DNA of 34,773 nt from Hondaea fermentalgiana (GCA_014084085.1 NPFB01000032.1:10382-45154), one strand, 5' to 3'. Counted from the first letter of the stretch, positions 17,100 to 26,907 are shown. Translations and numbers: made by a program. The notes: a model not told the origin generated them from the letters alone.

Positions 17100-20000
17100 A
17101 TGGCCACGGCACGTGGTGATGCGGGAGACGACGGCGTGCGCGTAGAGTACAGCAAGAGCGGCCGAAGTGCATGCCGAGGTCGTGCGTGCGGCAAGCCCAT
17201 CCAAAAGGACGAATTGCGCGTATGCGAAACATATCAGCAACGCGTGGGCGGCGCCTTTCGCACAGGCACGAGGTTTTTCCACCTCGACTGCTTTCCACAA
17301 GCGCGATGGGCTCGCATGGAGAGCGTCGCCATGGACGGCCTCCACATGAGCGACAATCTGGAGGTTCTCAAACGTCTCGGTGGACGCAGCTCTGCGGCAG
17401 CGTCCTCAACGCCTGCCAAAAGTAAAGCAAAGACCAGGGCAAAACGAAGCGACGACGACGACGACGATGACGACAACTCCACTTCTAAAGCAACAAATGC
17501 AACCGACGAGGACGCCCGCGATCGATTCTATGACGCGCGCCTACTTCCTCCGGCTGAGGCTTCCAAGGCCCTTGTCTCCCCGACCGTCGGGCTTGAACAG
17601 CGCTTTGTTGATATGCTCATGCCGTTCCAGAAACAGGGTGTCGCCTTTGCGGTCCAACAATGTAAAGGACGCGTGCTCATTGGCGACGAAATGGGCCTCG
17701 GTAAAACTGTGCAAGCGATTGGATTTGCTCTCGCCTTTCGCAGCGAGTGGCCACTGCTCATCGTGGCCCCTTCGTCCGTCAAATTGAACTGGGCCGACGA
17801 GCTCGAACAGTGGGCCCCGAGCCTGCAGCCCGGCGACATTAATGTCGTCAAGTCGCGATCCTTCCCTGGCGATCTCGACAAGCCCGTCACCATCATCACC
17901 TATGGCATGTTCGCACGCGGGAGCAAGGTGGCCGCCGCCATTGAGGCGCGCAAGTTTGGGGTCGTTGTCGTCGACGAGAGTCACTACCTCAAGAGCTCCT
18001 CTGCTCTGCGCACGAAAATGCTTGCGCCCGTCCTCAAGGCCGCACGTCGCGTCGCTTTGCTCAGTGGCACGCCTGCACTTGCGCGCCCTATTGAGCTCTG
18101 GACACAAGTCCACGCGCTTCGGCCAGACCTCTTCCCACAGTATACAGCCTTTACCCGGCGCTTTTGCAAACCAACACGTCGCCCCTGGGGCATGGACCTC
18201 AACGGTGCCTCAAACCTCGAGGAGCTGCATGAGCGTCTTCAGGGCCTGCTCGTGCGCCGCCAAAAGCGCAACGTTTTACGCCAGCTACCACCCAAGCGCC
18301 GGCAATTCCTCCGCCTCGATATTGCACCCAACTCACCGGCCATGAAAGAAGTCAAAGACCTGCGCGAGCAACTTCGCAACGTCGATATGTCAAGCATCAT
18401 GGCCGCTGTCAACGAAGGAGGCGTTGATCGCGAGATCTATCGCGAGGCTATGAGCAAGCGAACCGAGCAACGAACCACTCTCATGAAGTTATACAAGGCA
18501 ACCGGGGCCGCCAAGGTCCAGGCCGCAGCAGACTATGTATGTTCCACTGCAGAGAGCGCTGGCAAGCTCATCGTGTTTGCACATCATCTCGCCGTTCTCG
18601 ACGACCTTCAGACGGCTCTCACTCGGAAAAAGGTAAACCTTATTCGGATCGACGGTTCGGTCTCCACGGCCGATCGACACGCACATGTCAAGCGTTTCCA
18701 GGATCCTGACTCCAAGGTCTCGGTCGCTCTGCTCGGACTCACCTCCGCGGGCCAAGGCATTACGCTCACTGCAGCATCCACGGTCGTCTTTGTCGAAATG
18801 CACTGGACGCCGGGTGTGCTCGTGCAAGCTGAAGATCGCGCACATCGCATCGGCCAAGTCAACGCTGTCAACATTGTTTATCTTTACGGCAAGGGCACCC
18901 TCGACGACATTGTCTGGCCCATGGTGCGACGCAAGCTAGATACCGTGGGCAAGGCTCTTGATGGTGACCGCCGCCAAAACATGCTTGCGCAAACGGATAA
19001 AACGACCTCGTGTCTCGCAGACCACGTCGACACCACTGCAGGTGACGCGCTCGAGGATGAGACCGCCTCTGCCTCTGCGTCTGCAAATTGCAATGAGACA
19101 AACGGCGTCTTTCCCAAGGGCGACGTGCGCACATGGTTTTCTCCCGCAGCCCGACCTCTCGCTGTTCAAAACCAGCAGCAAGAAAAGCAACATCGTCAAG
19201 AATCTGAATCAACTGTCGCGCCAACGACCCCTCGCGCATTAACGACGACGACAACGAAGCGTCAACGTGAGAACGGCGCCGACACACCACACGACGCTGC
19301 TACTGACGCCGTTCCGTCTCCCGTTATTGATCTTACTCCACTAAAGCGTGTCCGTCAAGGCAAACGCGCAACGCCCGAGACGCGCTCGGAATCAATCGTC
19401 ATGGACCTCACCATGTCAAACGATGCCTGGGAAAACGCAGACAAATCTGTCCTTACTCCAAAGATTGAAAAGGAAAGTAGCAGCAACGATCACAGCACAA
19501 AGAAACAAGACAAGAAAGAGTCTAATAAGAAAGAGTCCAGGGAAAACAGCGGGAGAAAGATGGGGAAAATGAGCATGACGCGATCACCGCCTCCAAGTGC
19601 CCGAGCTTTGATAAACGACGCGGATCTTCACGACGAGATTGAAGACGAAATGGAGGATGAGCCAGCCCCTAGCCCCCTTGCCGCTGCCCTGCACTTTTCT
19701 GTATCAGGCAACACGGGCCGTATATTTCTCTTTGACGGGAACAAGGAGCCTCTGGGCATCAATTTGACCCCAGATCGGGCCCTCGATGGCAAATGGGATG
19801 GTGCCCCGCCCTTGCCATCTCTCATTCGCGACGATCAAGCCGTGCAAATCGCCATTCAACGCTTTGCGCGTCAGTGGCGCGGTCTTCGTGCCGCAGAACA
19901 AAGTGCGCTTGCGGATCGGGTGCTGCGCCCTCCACTTTTACCTCTTGTGCAGGAACTGCACGCAAAGCGCTCTGCGCAGGGTCTTTGCTTTGACCGCTAC

Positions 20001-20588
20001 ATCGCACGTCCCGCACAAAATGCAGATGGAGCCCCGGAAATGAGTAGCACGTCACAAGACAAGGACAGCAACCCGACCTCGAGCGAAAGCAATGGCCCGC
20101 CTCACTGTCTCGAGTGCGAACGTGAGATCCCGGCTGACTTGGTCAAGCTACAGGTGACTACGCTTTGTTCGTATGAGTGCGCGACCAAATACCGCGTCAA
20201 ACTTGGATCGTCGGCTATTCGACGTCAGCTGTTTTCCCTCGAGCATGGGGTGTGCCAATTGTGCTCTGAAAACGCCCAAGCGCTCTACGAAAAGATCAAG
20301 TCTGTAACGTCAGCTGAGCGGTACCAAATGCTCGTGGGAAGCAAGTTCAAGCCGACAAAACAGCGCCTCGAAAATCCCCGCGCGGGCGATTTCTGGCAAG
20401 CTGACCATATTCACGCCGTGGCGCTTGGTGGAGGACAAGCGAGCATGCTCAATTTCCGCACACTTTGCTGCCCATGCCACGAGCGTGAGACCAAGGCTCT
20501 GATGCGAGCGCTGCGCGGTCGCAAGCTCGAAGAGGCTGCCCAGGGCTCCAGAGATATTCGAGGTTTCTTTGCGAAATCTACTGGGTGA
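17100..20588 (+). CDS. ZRANB3-like SNF2 helicase-HNH nuclease with N-terminal PARP-type zinc finger
   Basis: The 1162-residue protein starts in a strong context (CCATGG). An N-terminal PARP-type zinc finger (about 15-92) has candidate ligands C25, C30, H61 and C64. The SNF2 ATPase carries GDEMGLGKT at 195-203, DESH at 292-295, SGTP at 322-325 and motif VI QAEDRAHRIGQ at 576-586. A PIP-like KGDVRTWF (673-680) follows directly. Residues 863-975 keep the NTGRI-F-L-G-PLG substrate-recognition-type segment. The C-terminus pairs Cys-x2-Cys sites with an HNH nuclease (ADHIHAVALGGG, N1118, C-x2-CH; 1100-1127). Helicase plus HNH in this order is diagnostic of ZRANB3, which remodels stalled replication forks and nicks DNA. 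The NZF ubiquitin-binding finger of animal ZRANB3 is not visible. Two SUMO-interaction-like motifs (VIDLT 742-746, VMDLT 767-771) stand in that region. The gene is intronless as read. Confidence 0.93.
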   Translation: MATARGDAGDDGVRVEYSKSGRSACRGRACGKPIQKDELRVCETYQQRVGGAFRTGTRFFHLDCFPQARWARMESVAMDGLHMSDNLEVLKRLGGRSSAAASSTPAKSKAKTRAKRSDDDDDDDDNSTSKATNATDEDARDRFYDARLLPPAEASKALVSPTVGLEQRFVDMLMPFQKQGVAFAVQQCKGRVLIGDEMGLGKTVQAIGFALAFRSEWPLLIVAPSSVKLNWADELEQWAPSLQPGDINVVKSRSFPGDLDKPVTIITYGMFARGSKVAAAIEARKFGVVVVDESHYLKSSSALRTKMLAPVLKAARRVALLSGTPALARPIELWTQVHALRPDLFPQYTAFTRRFCKPTRRPWGMDLNGASNLEELHERLQGLLVRRQKRNVLRQLPPKRRQFLRLDIAPNSPAMKEVKDLREQLRNVDMSSIMAAVNEGGVDREIYREAMSKRTEQRTTLMKLYKATGAAKVQAAADYVCSTAESAGKLIVFAHHLAVLDDLQTALTRKKVNLIRIDGSVSTADRHAHVKRFQDPDSKVSVALLGLTSAGQGITLTAASTVVFVEMHWTPGVLVQAEDRAHRIGQVNAVNIVYLYGKGTLDDIVWPMVRRKLDTVGKALDGDRRQNMLAQTDKTTSCLADHVDTTAGDALEDETASASASANCNETNGVFPKGDVRTWFSPAARPLAVQNQQQEKQHRQESESTVAPTTPRALTTTTTKRQRENGADTPHDAATDAVPSPVIDLTPLKRVRQGKRATPETRSESIVMDLTMSNDAWENADKSVLTPKIEKESSSNDHSTKKQDKKESNKKESRENSGRKMGKMSMTRSPPPSARALINDADLHDEIEDEMEDEPAPSPLAAALHFSVSGNTGRIFLFDGNKEPLGINLTPDRALDGKWDGAPPLPSLIRDDQAVQIAIQRFARQWRGLRAAEQSALADRVLRPPLLPLVQELHAKRSAQGLCFDRYIARPAQNADGAPEMSSTSQDKDSNPTSSESNGPPHCLECEREIPADLVKLQVTTLCSYECATKYRVKLGSSAIRRQLFSLEHGVCQLCSENAQALYEKIKSVTSAERYQMLVGSKFKPTKQRLENPRAGDFWQADHIHAVALGGGQASMLNFRTLCCPCHERETKALMRALRGRKLEEAAQGSRDIRGFFAKSTG

Positions 20589-20991
20589 GCTGATCTGAGC
20601 TGAGGTGGGGTTATGGACAAGATTCTCTCACAACGATCATGAGTTCTATAGTGCGCCGCCATGAGAGAGCTCTTGCTTGCACTGGCAAAAGTCAAGTAAA
20701 TTGAAATGCGTCTGTTACTGTTGTTAGGTGGCTTCAAACCGATCTTGAGTGTCGTAGCTCGTGTAGTATCGTGAAGATGCGGATGAGTGGCATAAGTAAA
20801 GTAAAATGAGTTGCGTCTGTTACAAATGTTAAAATTGGCGAACTTCGCAATTGACTGCCGTCTCGTTTAATCACACACAGGGACGTCGTCGCAGATGAAG
20901 CGCTCGTCGGGACACACACCCCAACGAGGCAAGCAGAGTATCGAAGAAGAGCTCCTTCTTACGGCATCCATCTTGAGAGAAACTCTTACGT
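20589..20991. other. Convergent 3' region with a repeated motif
   Basis: It separates the ends of the ZRANB3-like gene and the PKA regulatory subunit gene. An imperfect direct repeat (20695-20727 and 20800-20832) shares AGTAAA, then TGCGTCTGTTAC and GTTA. It may belong to 3' processing of one of the genes. No open frame of interest. Confidence 0.45.
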
Positions 20992-22080
20992 TCAGGTCTG
21001 GTCCTGGCTCAGGGAAATCCTCTCGCTCGAGGCAGACGATGGTGTGAGCGCGCGTGCGGCTTGCACCGCGGAGCCGGCTGGTGGACTTGTCTCGATGGCA
21101 ACATTGTAGGTGTCAATTTGCCGCCGCATGATGGTTTTGCAGGATCCCAAGAGACGCTCAAAGGCAGCAATGTCAAGGTAGGCGCACTGAACCGGTGTCT
21201 TGGCCACAACGGAGGCCGCACGAGGCTTGCTCTCGATGAGCGCCTTTTCGCCGAAAAAGTCACCTGGACCGGATCGCCCGACGACGACAGAGCGATCCTC
21301 GCCCTTGAAGGCCTCCACCTCTCCAGAGATGACAATGTAAAACTTCATGGCAGCAAAGTTGTCGTCGCCCTCGGAAATGATGACACTTCCCGCATCAAAC
21401 TGCTGCTCCACGAGGACGTCAGCAATGCGGCTGATCTCCTGCTTTTCCAGATTAGCAAAGAGCGCGCAGCTTTGGAGAAAAGAGTCATACTTGGAACGCT
21501 TGGCACTCTGGTTGGCGTAGAGAATGTGCTGGAAAGCTTGGCGGTCAAGGGCCCAAAGAACGCACGGCGACGTGGCTTTGACTGTGGCGGCGCGCGGGCA
21601 ATTGTACATGAGCGCCAATTCGCCAAAGGAGCTGCCATCATTGTACGTAAGAACCTTGGTTCCATCCACAAAGACGTCTGCCGATCCCTGATCTAGGACG
21701 TAAAAGAAGTCACCGGCTGCCCCTTGCGCGATGATTTCGGCTCCATCGTCGACGGTCTTTTCGACCATTGCCCCAAAGACTTGATTGCGCTGCTCCTCAT
21801 CGAGAGAGCTGAACAGAAAGTTCGAGTCCACGGCGCGCTCGATGCGCTCCCTCTCCTCTGCGCTCTTCTCCACAATAACCGGAACGAAGGCGTTCTGCTC
21901 TGCAGGGTTGAAGCACTCTGCAGACACGGACTTGCGCCGGTTGCGTCGCTTGGGCACATTTGGCTTCTCCGTGTTACTGGCAACAACAGGGACGCCCTCG
22001 GTCATGACAAAGGTGTCGTCTTCCTCCGTGGTGGGCGCCGGGGTCATGTCGCCGGACGGCGTGTTGGCTTCGACCTCCAT
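20992..22080 (-). CDS. cAMP-dependent protein kinase regulatory subunit, no visible docking domain
   Basis: The 362-residue protein from ATG 22080 (context GCCATGG) binds and inhibits the PKA catalytic subunit until cAMP releases it. An inhibitor segment RRKSVSAE lies at 48-55; Ser at 51 makes it an autophosphorylatable, type II-like site. Two cyclic-nucleotide-binding domains follow. The first has FGELALMYNCPRAATV (152-167) with E154 and R163. The second has FFGEKALIESKPRAASV (275-291) with E278 and R287. Both keep the Glu and Arg that hold cAMP. The first 45 residues are acidic and Thr/Pro-rich and show no RIIa dimerisation/docking helices, so it is likely monomeric and not anchored through AKAPs, as known for some protist R subunits. 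The C-terminal tail is Ser-rich. Confidence 0.95.
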   Translation of the reverse strand: MEVEANTPSGDMTPAPTTEEDDTFVMTEGVPVVASNTEKPNVPKRRNRRKSVSAECFNPAEQNAFVPVIVEKSAEERERIERAVDSNFLFSSLDEEQRNQVFGAMVEKTVDDGAEIIAQGAAGDFFYVLDQGSADVFVDGTKVLTYNDGSSFGELALMYNCPRAATVKATSPCVLWALDRQAFQHILYANQSAKRSKYDSFLQSCALFANLEKQEISRIADVLVEQQFDAGSVIISEGDDNFAAMKFYIVISGEVEAFKGEDRSVVVGRSGPGDFFGEKALIESKPRAASVVAKTPVQCAYLDIAAFERLLGSCKTIMRRQIDTYNVAIETSPPAGSAVQAARALTPSSASSERISLSQDQT

Positions 22081-23013
22081 GGCGTTCTTCTTTATCTCTC
22101 ACGGCGCGCGCGCGCCCGCTCGCTCTGTATCCGTCTGATAAATTGCCTGTCTGTGTGCCTATCCTGCTCTGCTTTGCGCAGGTCTTCCTCGTCCTCACCC
22201 TCGCTCGTTCGCTAGCGAGCTCCGCTCTCGCGACGTGACTCTGGCGACGGCCGGCGCGCCTGCTCGAACTGGTCTAGGCTGCAACGCGCGCTGCGCAGAT
22301 CAACTTTTTGCGCACGACTACCCCTTAGTCTTTGCTAGCAGCTAGCTCCAAGCGCTCTTCAAGTAGGCAGGCAAGAGGCTGCACCATGCATGCATGCGTG
22401 GACCGGACCACCTCGGCTGTACTAGCAAGAAGCAGCAGCATACTCGCCGCGGAGGGACACTTTGGATTCGTCCCGCTCTCACCGGATACATGCTAGCTTT
22501 TACAATGGGAGGATGGAATGGACACTCTGCAGCCAGGCGAAAGCAGGCAGACCGGCTGCACGTGGGCGGAAAGTGGACTTTGCATTGGGTGAAAAGGAAA
22601 GGCTAGCCCTGAGTTGGATTTTGATACGAGACTGATAAGAGGTCAGTTGGAGCTGGCTGTACATCATGGGAAAGGTCCAGTCCGCGAGTACTTGGAGGGG
22701 AAGTTATGCAAAGGCTGCAAGGTAGCCAGCAGGGAGACATTAGGGAGAGGGTGTATTGTTGCAAGGACTGCGGGCCAGCCAGACACTTGGTCTCAAGCAT
22801 TTCTTAGTCTCAAGCACTTCTTTTTCTCGCCATTTTTTTCAGATCAAATAATTGAGCGCAACGTGGTTGTTGCAAGGATTGTGATGAGGCAGGCACTTTC
22901 TTCATCTTCTTCTTTTCTTCTTCACATTTTCCCAGACTCAGTTCTTGACCCCTCTTCGCAAGTTGATGATTCAGTCTCGTGGGATTGCCTGTAGCCATTG
23001 TTCGTTGCCGCAT
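22081..23013. other. Intergenic region between PKA regulatory subunit and ZIP gene
   Basis: The left part (22081-22400) is GC-rich and should hold the PKA regulatory subunit promoter. The right part should hold the 3' end of the ZIP gene. A tandem 16-bp unit, GTCTCAAGCA plus TTCTT, occurs at 22791-22823. A second imperfect repeat begins TTGTTGCAAGGA (about 22757 and 22867). A pyrimidine tract ending CCATTTTTTTCAG at about 22841 looks like a plus-strand splice acceptor. The plus-strand frame across it starts only at TTG and has no domain, so I call no gene. Confidence 0.4.
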
Positions 23014-23985
23014 TCATGGTTCGGCTAGGATTGTTGCCATCATAATAAGAAATCCTAAAAGGAAGCCAAGTAAGGCTGCTTTGGGCTCGTTGTAGGCGAT
23101 CGCCTCTGGTATTAACTCGCGGAAAGAGACAGCCGTCATGATGCCAGCGACAAAACACAGAAGGTAAGACACTAGAAAAGGGTACTTGCGAAAGTAGCTT
23201 TGGAAAACAGTGAGCGCAATAGCGGCCCCCAGAGGCTCGCTGAGCCCGCTAAGAAGCGCCATGCCAATGGCGTAAAATTTGCGGCCCGTGGCGGCATAAA
23301 TAGGTACGGCAATGGCGAGTCCTTCGGGAACGTTGTGCAAGGCAATGGCAAGAGTGACGACGAATCCGAGCGAGTCAGATTTGATGTTGGCCATGCTCAC
23401 TGCGAGGCCCTCGGGAAAGTTGTGCGCTGTCAAGGTGACCATCATGATCATGCCGAGACGCAACTGCTTGACACTTGATGTTTGTGCCGGCGTCATTTCG
23501 TCGTCGTTCTTATGTGCCATCTTGCGATGAAACTGCGGCAGCATCATGCGTTCTGGCTGAGGCAGCATGCGCAGCAAGAGGTCAAAGATGAGGCCGCCCC
23601 CGATGGCCACGAGCGTGGGGTACAGAAAGCCGTCCTCTTGGACGAGGGGAATGTACATGTCAAAAACAGAAACAGTGAGCATGACCGCTCCGGCTAGCGC
23701 CATGGAGAAGGCCATGTGTTTTGGTTTCGGTTTGCGATCGAGAAGGACAACGGAAAGGGCGCCCACGCCCGTTGCCAAGCCGGCGATCATGCTCATGCTC
23801 AGCGCCGTCCAAAAGTCTCCCTGTCCGAGCTCGCTCTCGCGTGCGTGGACGCTCATCTGACCGTGAAGCTCCTGCACCATGGTCGTCAAGCTCGCTTCTG
23901 CAGAGTACGGCCTTGGCACTGCAGCACCTGCAGCAGCAGCGGCGGCGCTGGCTGACGACGCAGAGGAGCCGAGGTCCAGGTCCAT
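23014..23985 (-). CDS. ZIP-family divalent metal transporter (GufA/ZIP11-like)
   Basis: This 323-residue membrane protein starts at ATG 23985 and probably imports Zn2+ or a similar metal into the cytosol. About eight hydrophobic helices can be placed near 58-82, 91-114, 122-140, 176-197, 205-229, 236-262, 270-288 and 302-320. The metal-binding signatures are AHNFPEG in helix 4 (187-193) and ALHNVPEG in helix 5 (215-222), both complete. HN-x-PEG in both helices, with a short loop after helix 3, fits the GufA/ZIP11/ZupT branch. The helix 3-4 loop (141-175) has only scattered His and acidic residues, not the long His-rich loop of plasma-membrane ZIPs. The 55-residue N-terminus is Ala/Ser-rich without a clear signal peptide. 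Which membrane it occupies cannot be told from sequence. Confidence 0.93.
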   Translation of the reverse strand: MDLDLGSSASSASAAAAAAGAAVPRPYSAEASLTTMVQELHGQMSVHARESELGQGDFWTALSMSMIAGLATGVGALSVVLLDRKPKPKHMAFSMALAGAVMLTVSVFDMYIPLVQEDGFLYPTLVAIGGGLIFDLLLRMLPQPERMMLPQFHRKMAHKNDDEMTPAQTSSVKQLRLGMIMMVTLTAHNFPEGLAVSMANIKSDSLGFVVTLAIALHNVPEGLAIAVPIYAATGRKFYAIGMALLSGLSEPLGAAIALTVFQSYFRKYPFLVSYLLCFVAGIMTAVSFRELIPEAIAYNEPKAALLGFLLGFLIMMATILAEP

Positions 23986-24220
23986 CCCAGAGCAGGCGTC
24001 GTTTCGATGCTTGCTGGCTCTACCACTTGGTGTCCTTGCTCGTTCCCTCGTTGGCTAGCTAGCGTGCTCGCCAGCGTGCGAGGGTGACTGCGTGCGCCTC
24101 GCGACTGCACCCCAGCCCTGCGTTGGTCGTCGCGCACGTCAAGATTGAATCAACATTGAATGATAGAATCGTAGGCCTCGTCTCTGGCCTCCTCATCGTT
24201 AGTTATGCAATAGTGTATGA
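23986..24220. other. Short intergenic region between two minus-strand genes
   Basis: It holds the 3' end of the EF-hand gene and the promoter of the ZIP gene. GCTAGCTAGC and CTCGCCAGCG-type short repeats are seen. No clear TATA box. Confidence 0.4.
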
Positions 24221-24288
24221 CTAAGGGATGCCGGGCGCGGGAGGCGCTGCGCGCAAGTGCAAAACCTTCGTCCGCGGCGGCGATGGTG

Positions 24289-24320
<32 letters not shown>

Positions 24321-26392
24321 GGTGATAATGGTGGTGGATTGTCGTTGCTCTTGCTGAATTCAGGCTTGATGTCCATTGCGAGTAGCCTATTAAACTGGTC
24401 AAAGCGAATGTCTGGGCACGATGGTGCGATTCCAGCGGAACGCAAGGTTGCAATAAAGTCAGCTCGATCGAGACTGGCGTTGTCAGCCTCGCACAGACGT
24501 TGATAGAGGTCTTCAGCGGGTAATGGCTGGCCTTGCTTCATGAGCAGATATGCACTATTGACGCTTTTCCGCCTCGTTTTGACGCACGCAATCGCATGCC
24601 GAGTCGAGCGCTTGCTCTCACGAGTTGAACCGCTGGGTTTTTCCTGCTGCTCTGTTTTTGTTTCATGTACATTTTGCCTCTCCACTGGCGACCATGTTGC
24701 ATGGGCTCGACGAGGCACGCTTTGCTCTGCATGCGGTGTGATTGACGAGAACACTGATGACACGAGGGCCGGCTGTGATTTGCGAGGCTGCCATGGAAAT
24801 AAGCCAGAGGACTTTTCCTCTTCGCTTGCCATCGGTTTGGCGAACGAGTCAAATGTGCAGGTTCCCGAGTTTGTAGCAATAAGTCTTTGTAGAGTTTGAG
24901 ACTCTGCAGGGGTGAGACTGAGTCCGAGACGCGACAGATTGGCCACCGCTTTCTCTGCAGTGAGAGGACCATTGCGATCACGGTCGATGACCTGCAGGTA
25001 GACATCGCGAAGAGAGTGTCGCCGACATTCGGCCCAGTCACGGAGTTTCGCCGCGACTCGTGCTTGCTCGAGATCACGTGGCTGACAAAACTCTGCGCGC
25101 GTATCGAATTTGGCCTCGTCTTCCCAGAGCGCATGTGTCACGGGCTGCTCGCACTGCCCAAGCACGACTTTCGAGAAGGCGCTTTCATTAAGACCGGTGG
25201 CGCTTGCGCGCGGCGCGGCTCGCTTGAGTTCTGCGATGAGAACGGCCCTATCTCCTGCGGAGACTTGCATGCCAAGGTTGCGCTCGAGATGCGCGAGAAT
25301 CGAAGCTCCTGTGACGCGACCGTCCCCGCCTTTGCAGGAGCTAAACGCGAGACGAGGGTTGCCCTGCGATGCCGCGAGCAGACGAGACCCAAACATTCGC
25401 TGCATCGCAAGGCGACGGCGATGCGCGCCATTGACCTGATGAACACTCGTATCCGGCATGACGGCACGTGCAGTTTGAGCGAGGTCGTCAAGTAGTCGAT
25501 CGTAGTGAACTCCGGATCGATTGTCTCCTTGGTACGCGCGCGCCAGCACATCAAGGTCTTTGGAAGCCAAGTTGAGACCAGCACGCTCAGAAAGCACGCG
25601 CTGAAAGTCGGCCCGGTCTAGATGACGCTTGTTTGCGCTGTCTGCTTCGTGAAAGAGGTCCTGGAGACGGCTGACATCCTCGCCGTAGGTGTCTAGAAGA
25701 CGCGACGTGATTTTGCGAATGATAGACGTTTTGACGCGTCGTCGGCCTTGCGCCTGGGCGTGATTGGGCGACTCGATATTTGTTTTGCAATGCCAATCCA
25801 TGATTTGCTTGGGAGTCGGTTTCGCCATGCTCTCGTAGTGAATAAGGTTTTTGGAGCACTTGCCCATGAATGCTGCCTTGGCACTCGCAGGGACCGCTCG
25901 TTTGCGAGGTGATTTGGGGGTCAAGAGATGCTCGGTCATGGGATCAGGAGGCCCATCGCCCGGACGCAACAAGGCTCGCACGGGTCGAGAGTCGTTGCTG
26001 GACATGTTGCGTGGACGTGTAGGGCGCCTTGAGGTCAAAGTCGATGCAGCACTTGCCGCTGACCCGTCTTTGAGAACACCTGAAACCTCGGCAGATAAAT
26101 TTTTGAAGTTCCGCATACTCTTGCGTGAGTTGACACAATGCTGCTCGGCGTGTGAGGATTCTTGTTTATACAAATGGGCTGACGATGACGGCATGGCTTT
26201 CGCCATGTGCAGAATACCTGTCTTCGGGGACTCTGCAGCCGCCTGGGCTCGGGCCTGCATTCCAACAATGGACCGTAATACATCTTTGCCTGCGAGCTCT
26301 TGGAGACGGTTCACTTGAGCGGCTGTGAGGTTGAGCCCGAGAGCCCCTAGGCCGTGCGCCAGGCCTCGCACGGACTCCGCGTCGCGCTGCAT
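24221..26392 (-). CDS. Degenerate EF-hand repeat protein (EFCAB6-like layout), N-terminus uncertain
   Basis: From ATG 26392 the product is 723 residues. The frame stays open about 280 bases further upstream but without ATG (GTG at 26617, stop at 26675-26677). Upstream codons still look coding, so a spliced 5' exon is possible. In ATG numbering, EF-hand-like loops sit near 250-261 (DSANKRHLDRAD), 352-363, 470-481 (DRDRNGPLTAEK) and 635-645. Each is followed by a helix, a G-L/M-x-L-T/S turn and a second helix pair. Most loops lack the final Glu or other ligands, so calcium binding is doubtful except perhaps at 470. A PKA-type RRKS site is at 607-610. The tail is Pro/Thr low complexity. Arrays of degenerate EF-hand pairs occur in flagellar and cytoskeletal proteins such as EFCAB6; membership is inferred. 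Confidence 0.8.
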
Positions 26393-26640
26393 AGCTCGTT
26401 CTAGCTTTCTTTGCGCGATGATCGTCTCGAGATTATCTCGTGCCGGGGGCGACGAATTTGACCGTTGAAAATTTTTGCGGCTCGCCCGGCCTGACACTGC
26501 AGTGAGTGCCCTGCCAGACTGTATAATTTTAGGCCTGCTGTCAGTCAGCCAGGGAATGATATCATGTAGCCGTGGTCGGTGGCCACTGCTACGGCTAACA
26601 GTACAGTTTTCTGTCACTCGATGGAGAACGTCAAGTCGGG

Positions 26641-26650
26641 ATATAAAAAG
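26641..26650 (-). promoter_or_regulatory. TATA-like element near the EF-hand gene
   Basis: ATATAAAAAG on the plus strand (TTTTTATAT on the minus) lies about 250 bases upstream of ATG 26392. Used on the minus strand, initiation near 26610 would give a leader of about 220 bases and make 26392 the true start. Used on the plus strand it would drive only a 61-codon frame of doubtful value (26702-26887). Confidence 0.35.
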
Positions 26651-26907
26651 GACGCAGCATGCACCGGCCGTCCGTCACGGTCGCATTGATCAATTACAAC
26701 AATGATGTTCAAAAGGCATAAAAAAAACAAGAAGCGTAGTGATGAGTTGACAAAAGATTTTCATTTTTACTTTTTCACAATGGTGTTTTTTTTTACAAGA
26801 CAAGCCGATGTCAAAGTGGCGTTGTCAAGCTTTCAGAGCACCCACGCAGTGTTGCAAGGGAGCTACTCGCATTACGAGGGAGGTTAAAAGCGAGAAGTAG
26901 CGGCACT

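Noticed and set aside
22614..22994. 126-codon plus-strand frame opposite the 3' end of the ZIP gene
   Set aside because: It starts at TTG, has no domain, and its C-terminal Ser/Phe run comes from a TCTTCT tract in the probable ZIP 3' untranslated region.
26702..26887. 61-codon plus-strand frame after the ATATAAAAAG element
   Set aside because: Basic then Phe-rich composition from A- and T-runs, overlapping the 3' region of copy 1. No support besides the TATA-like sequence.
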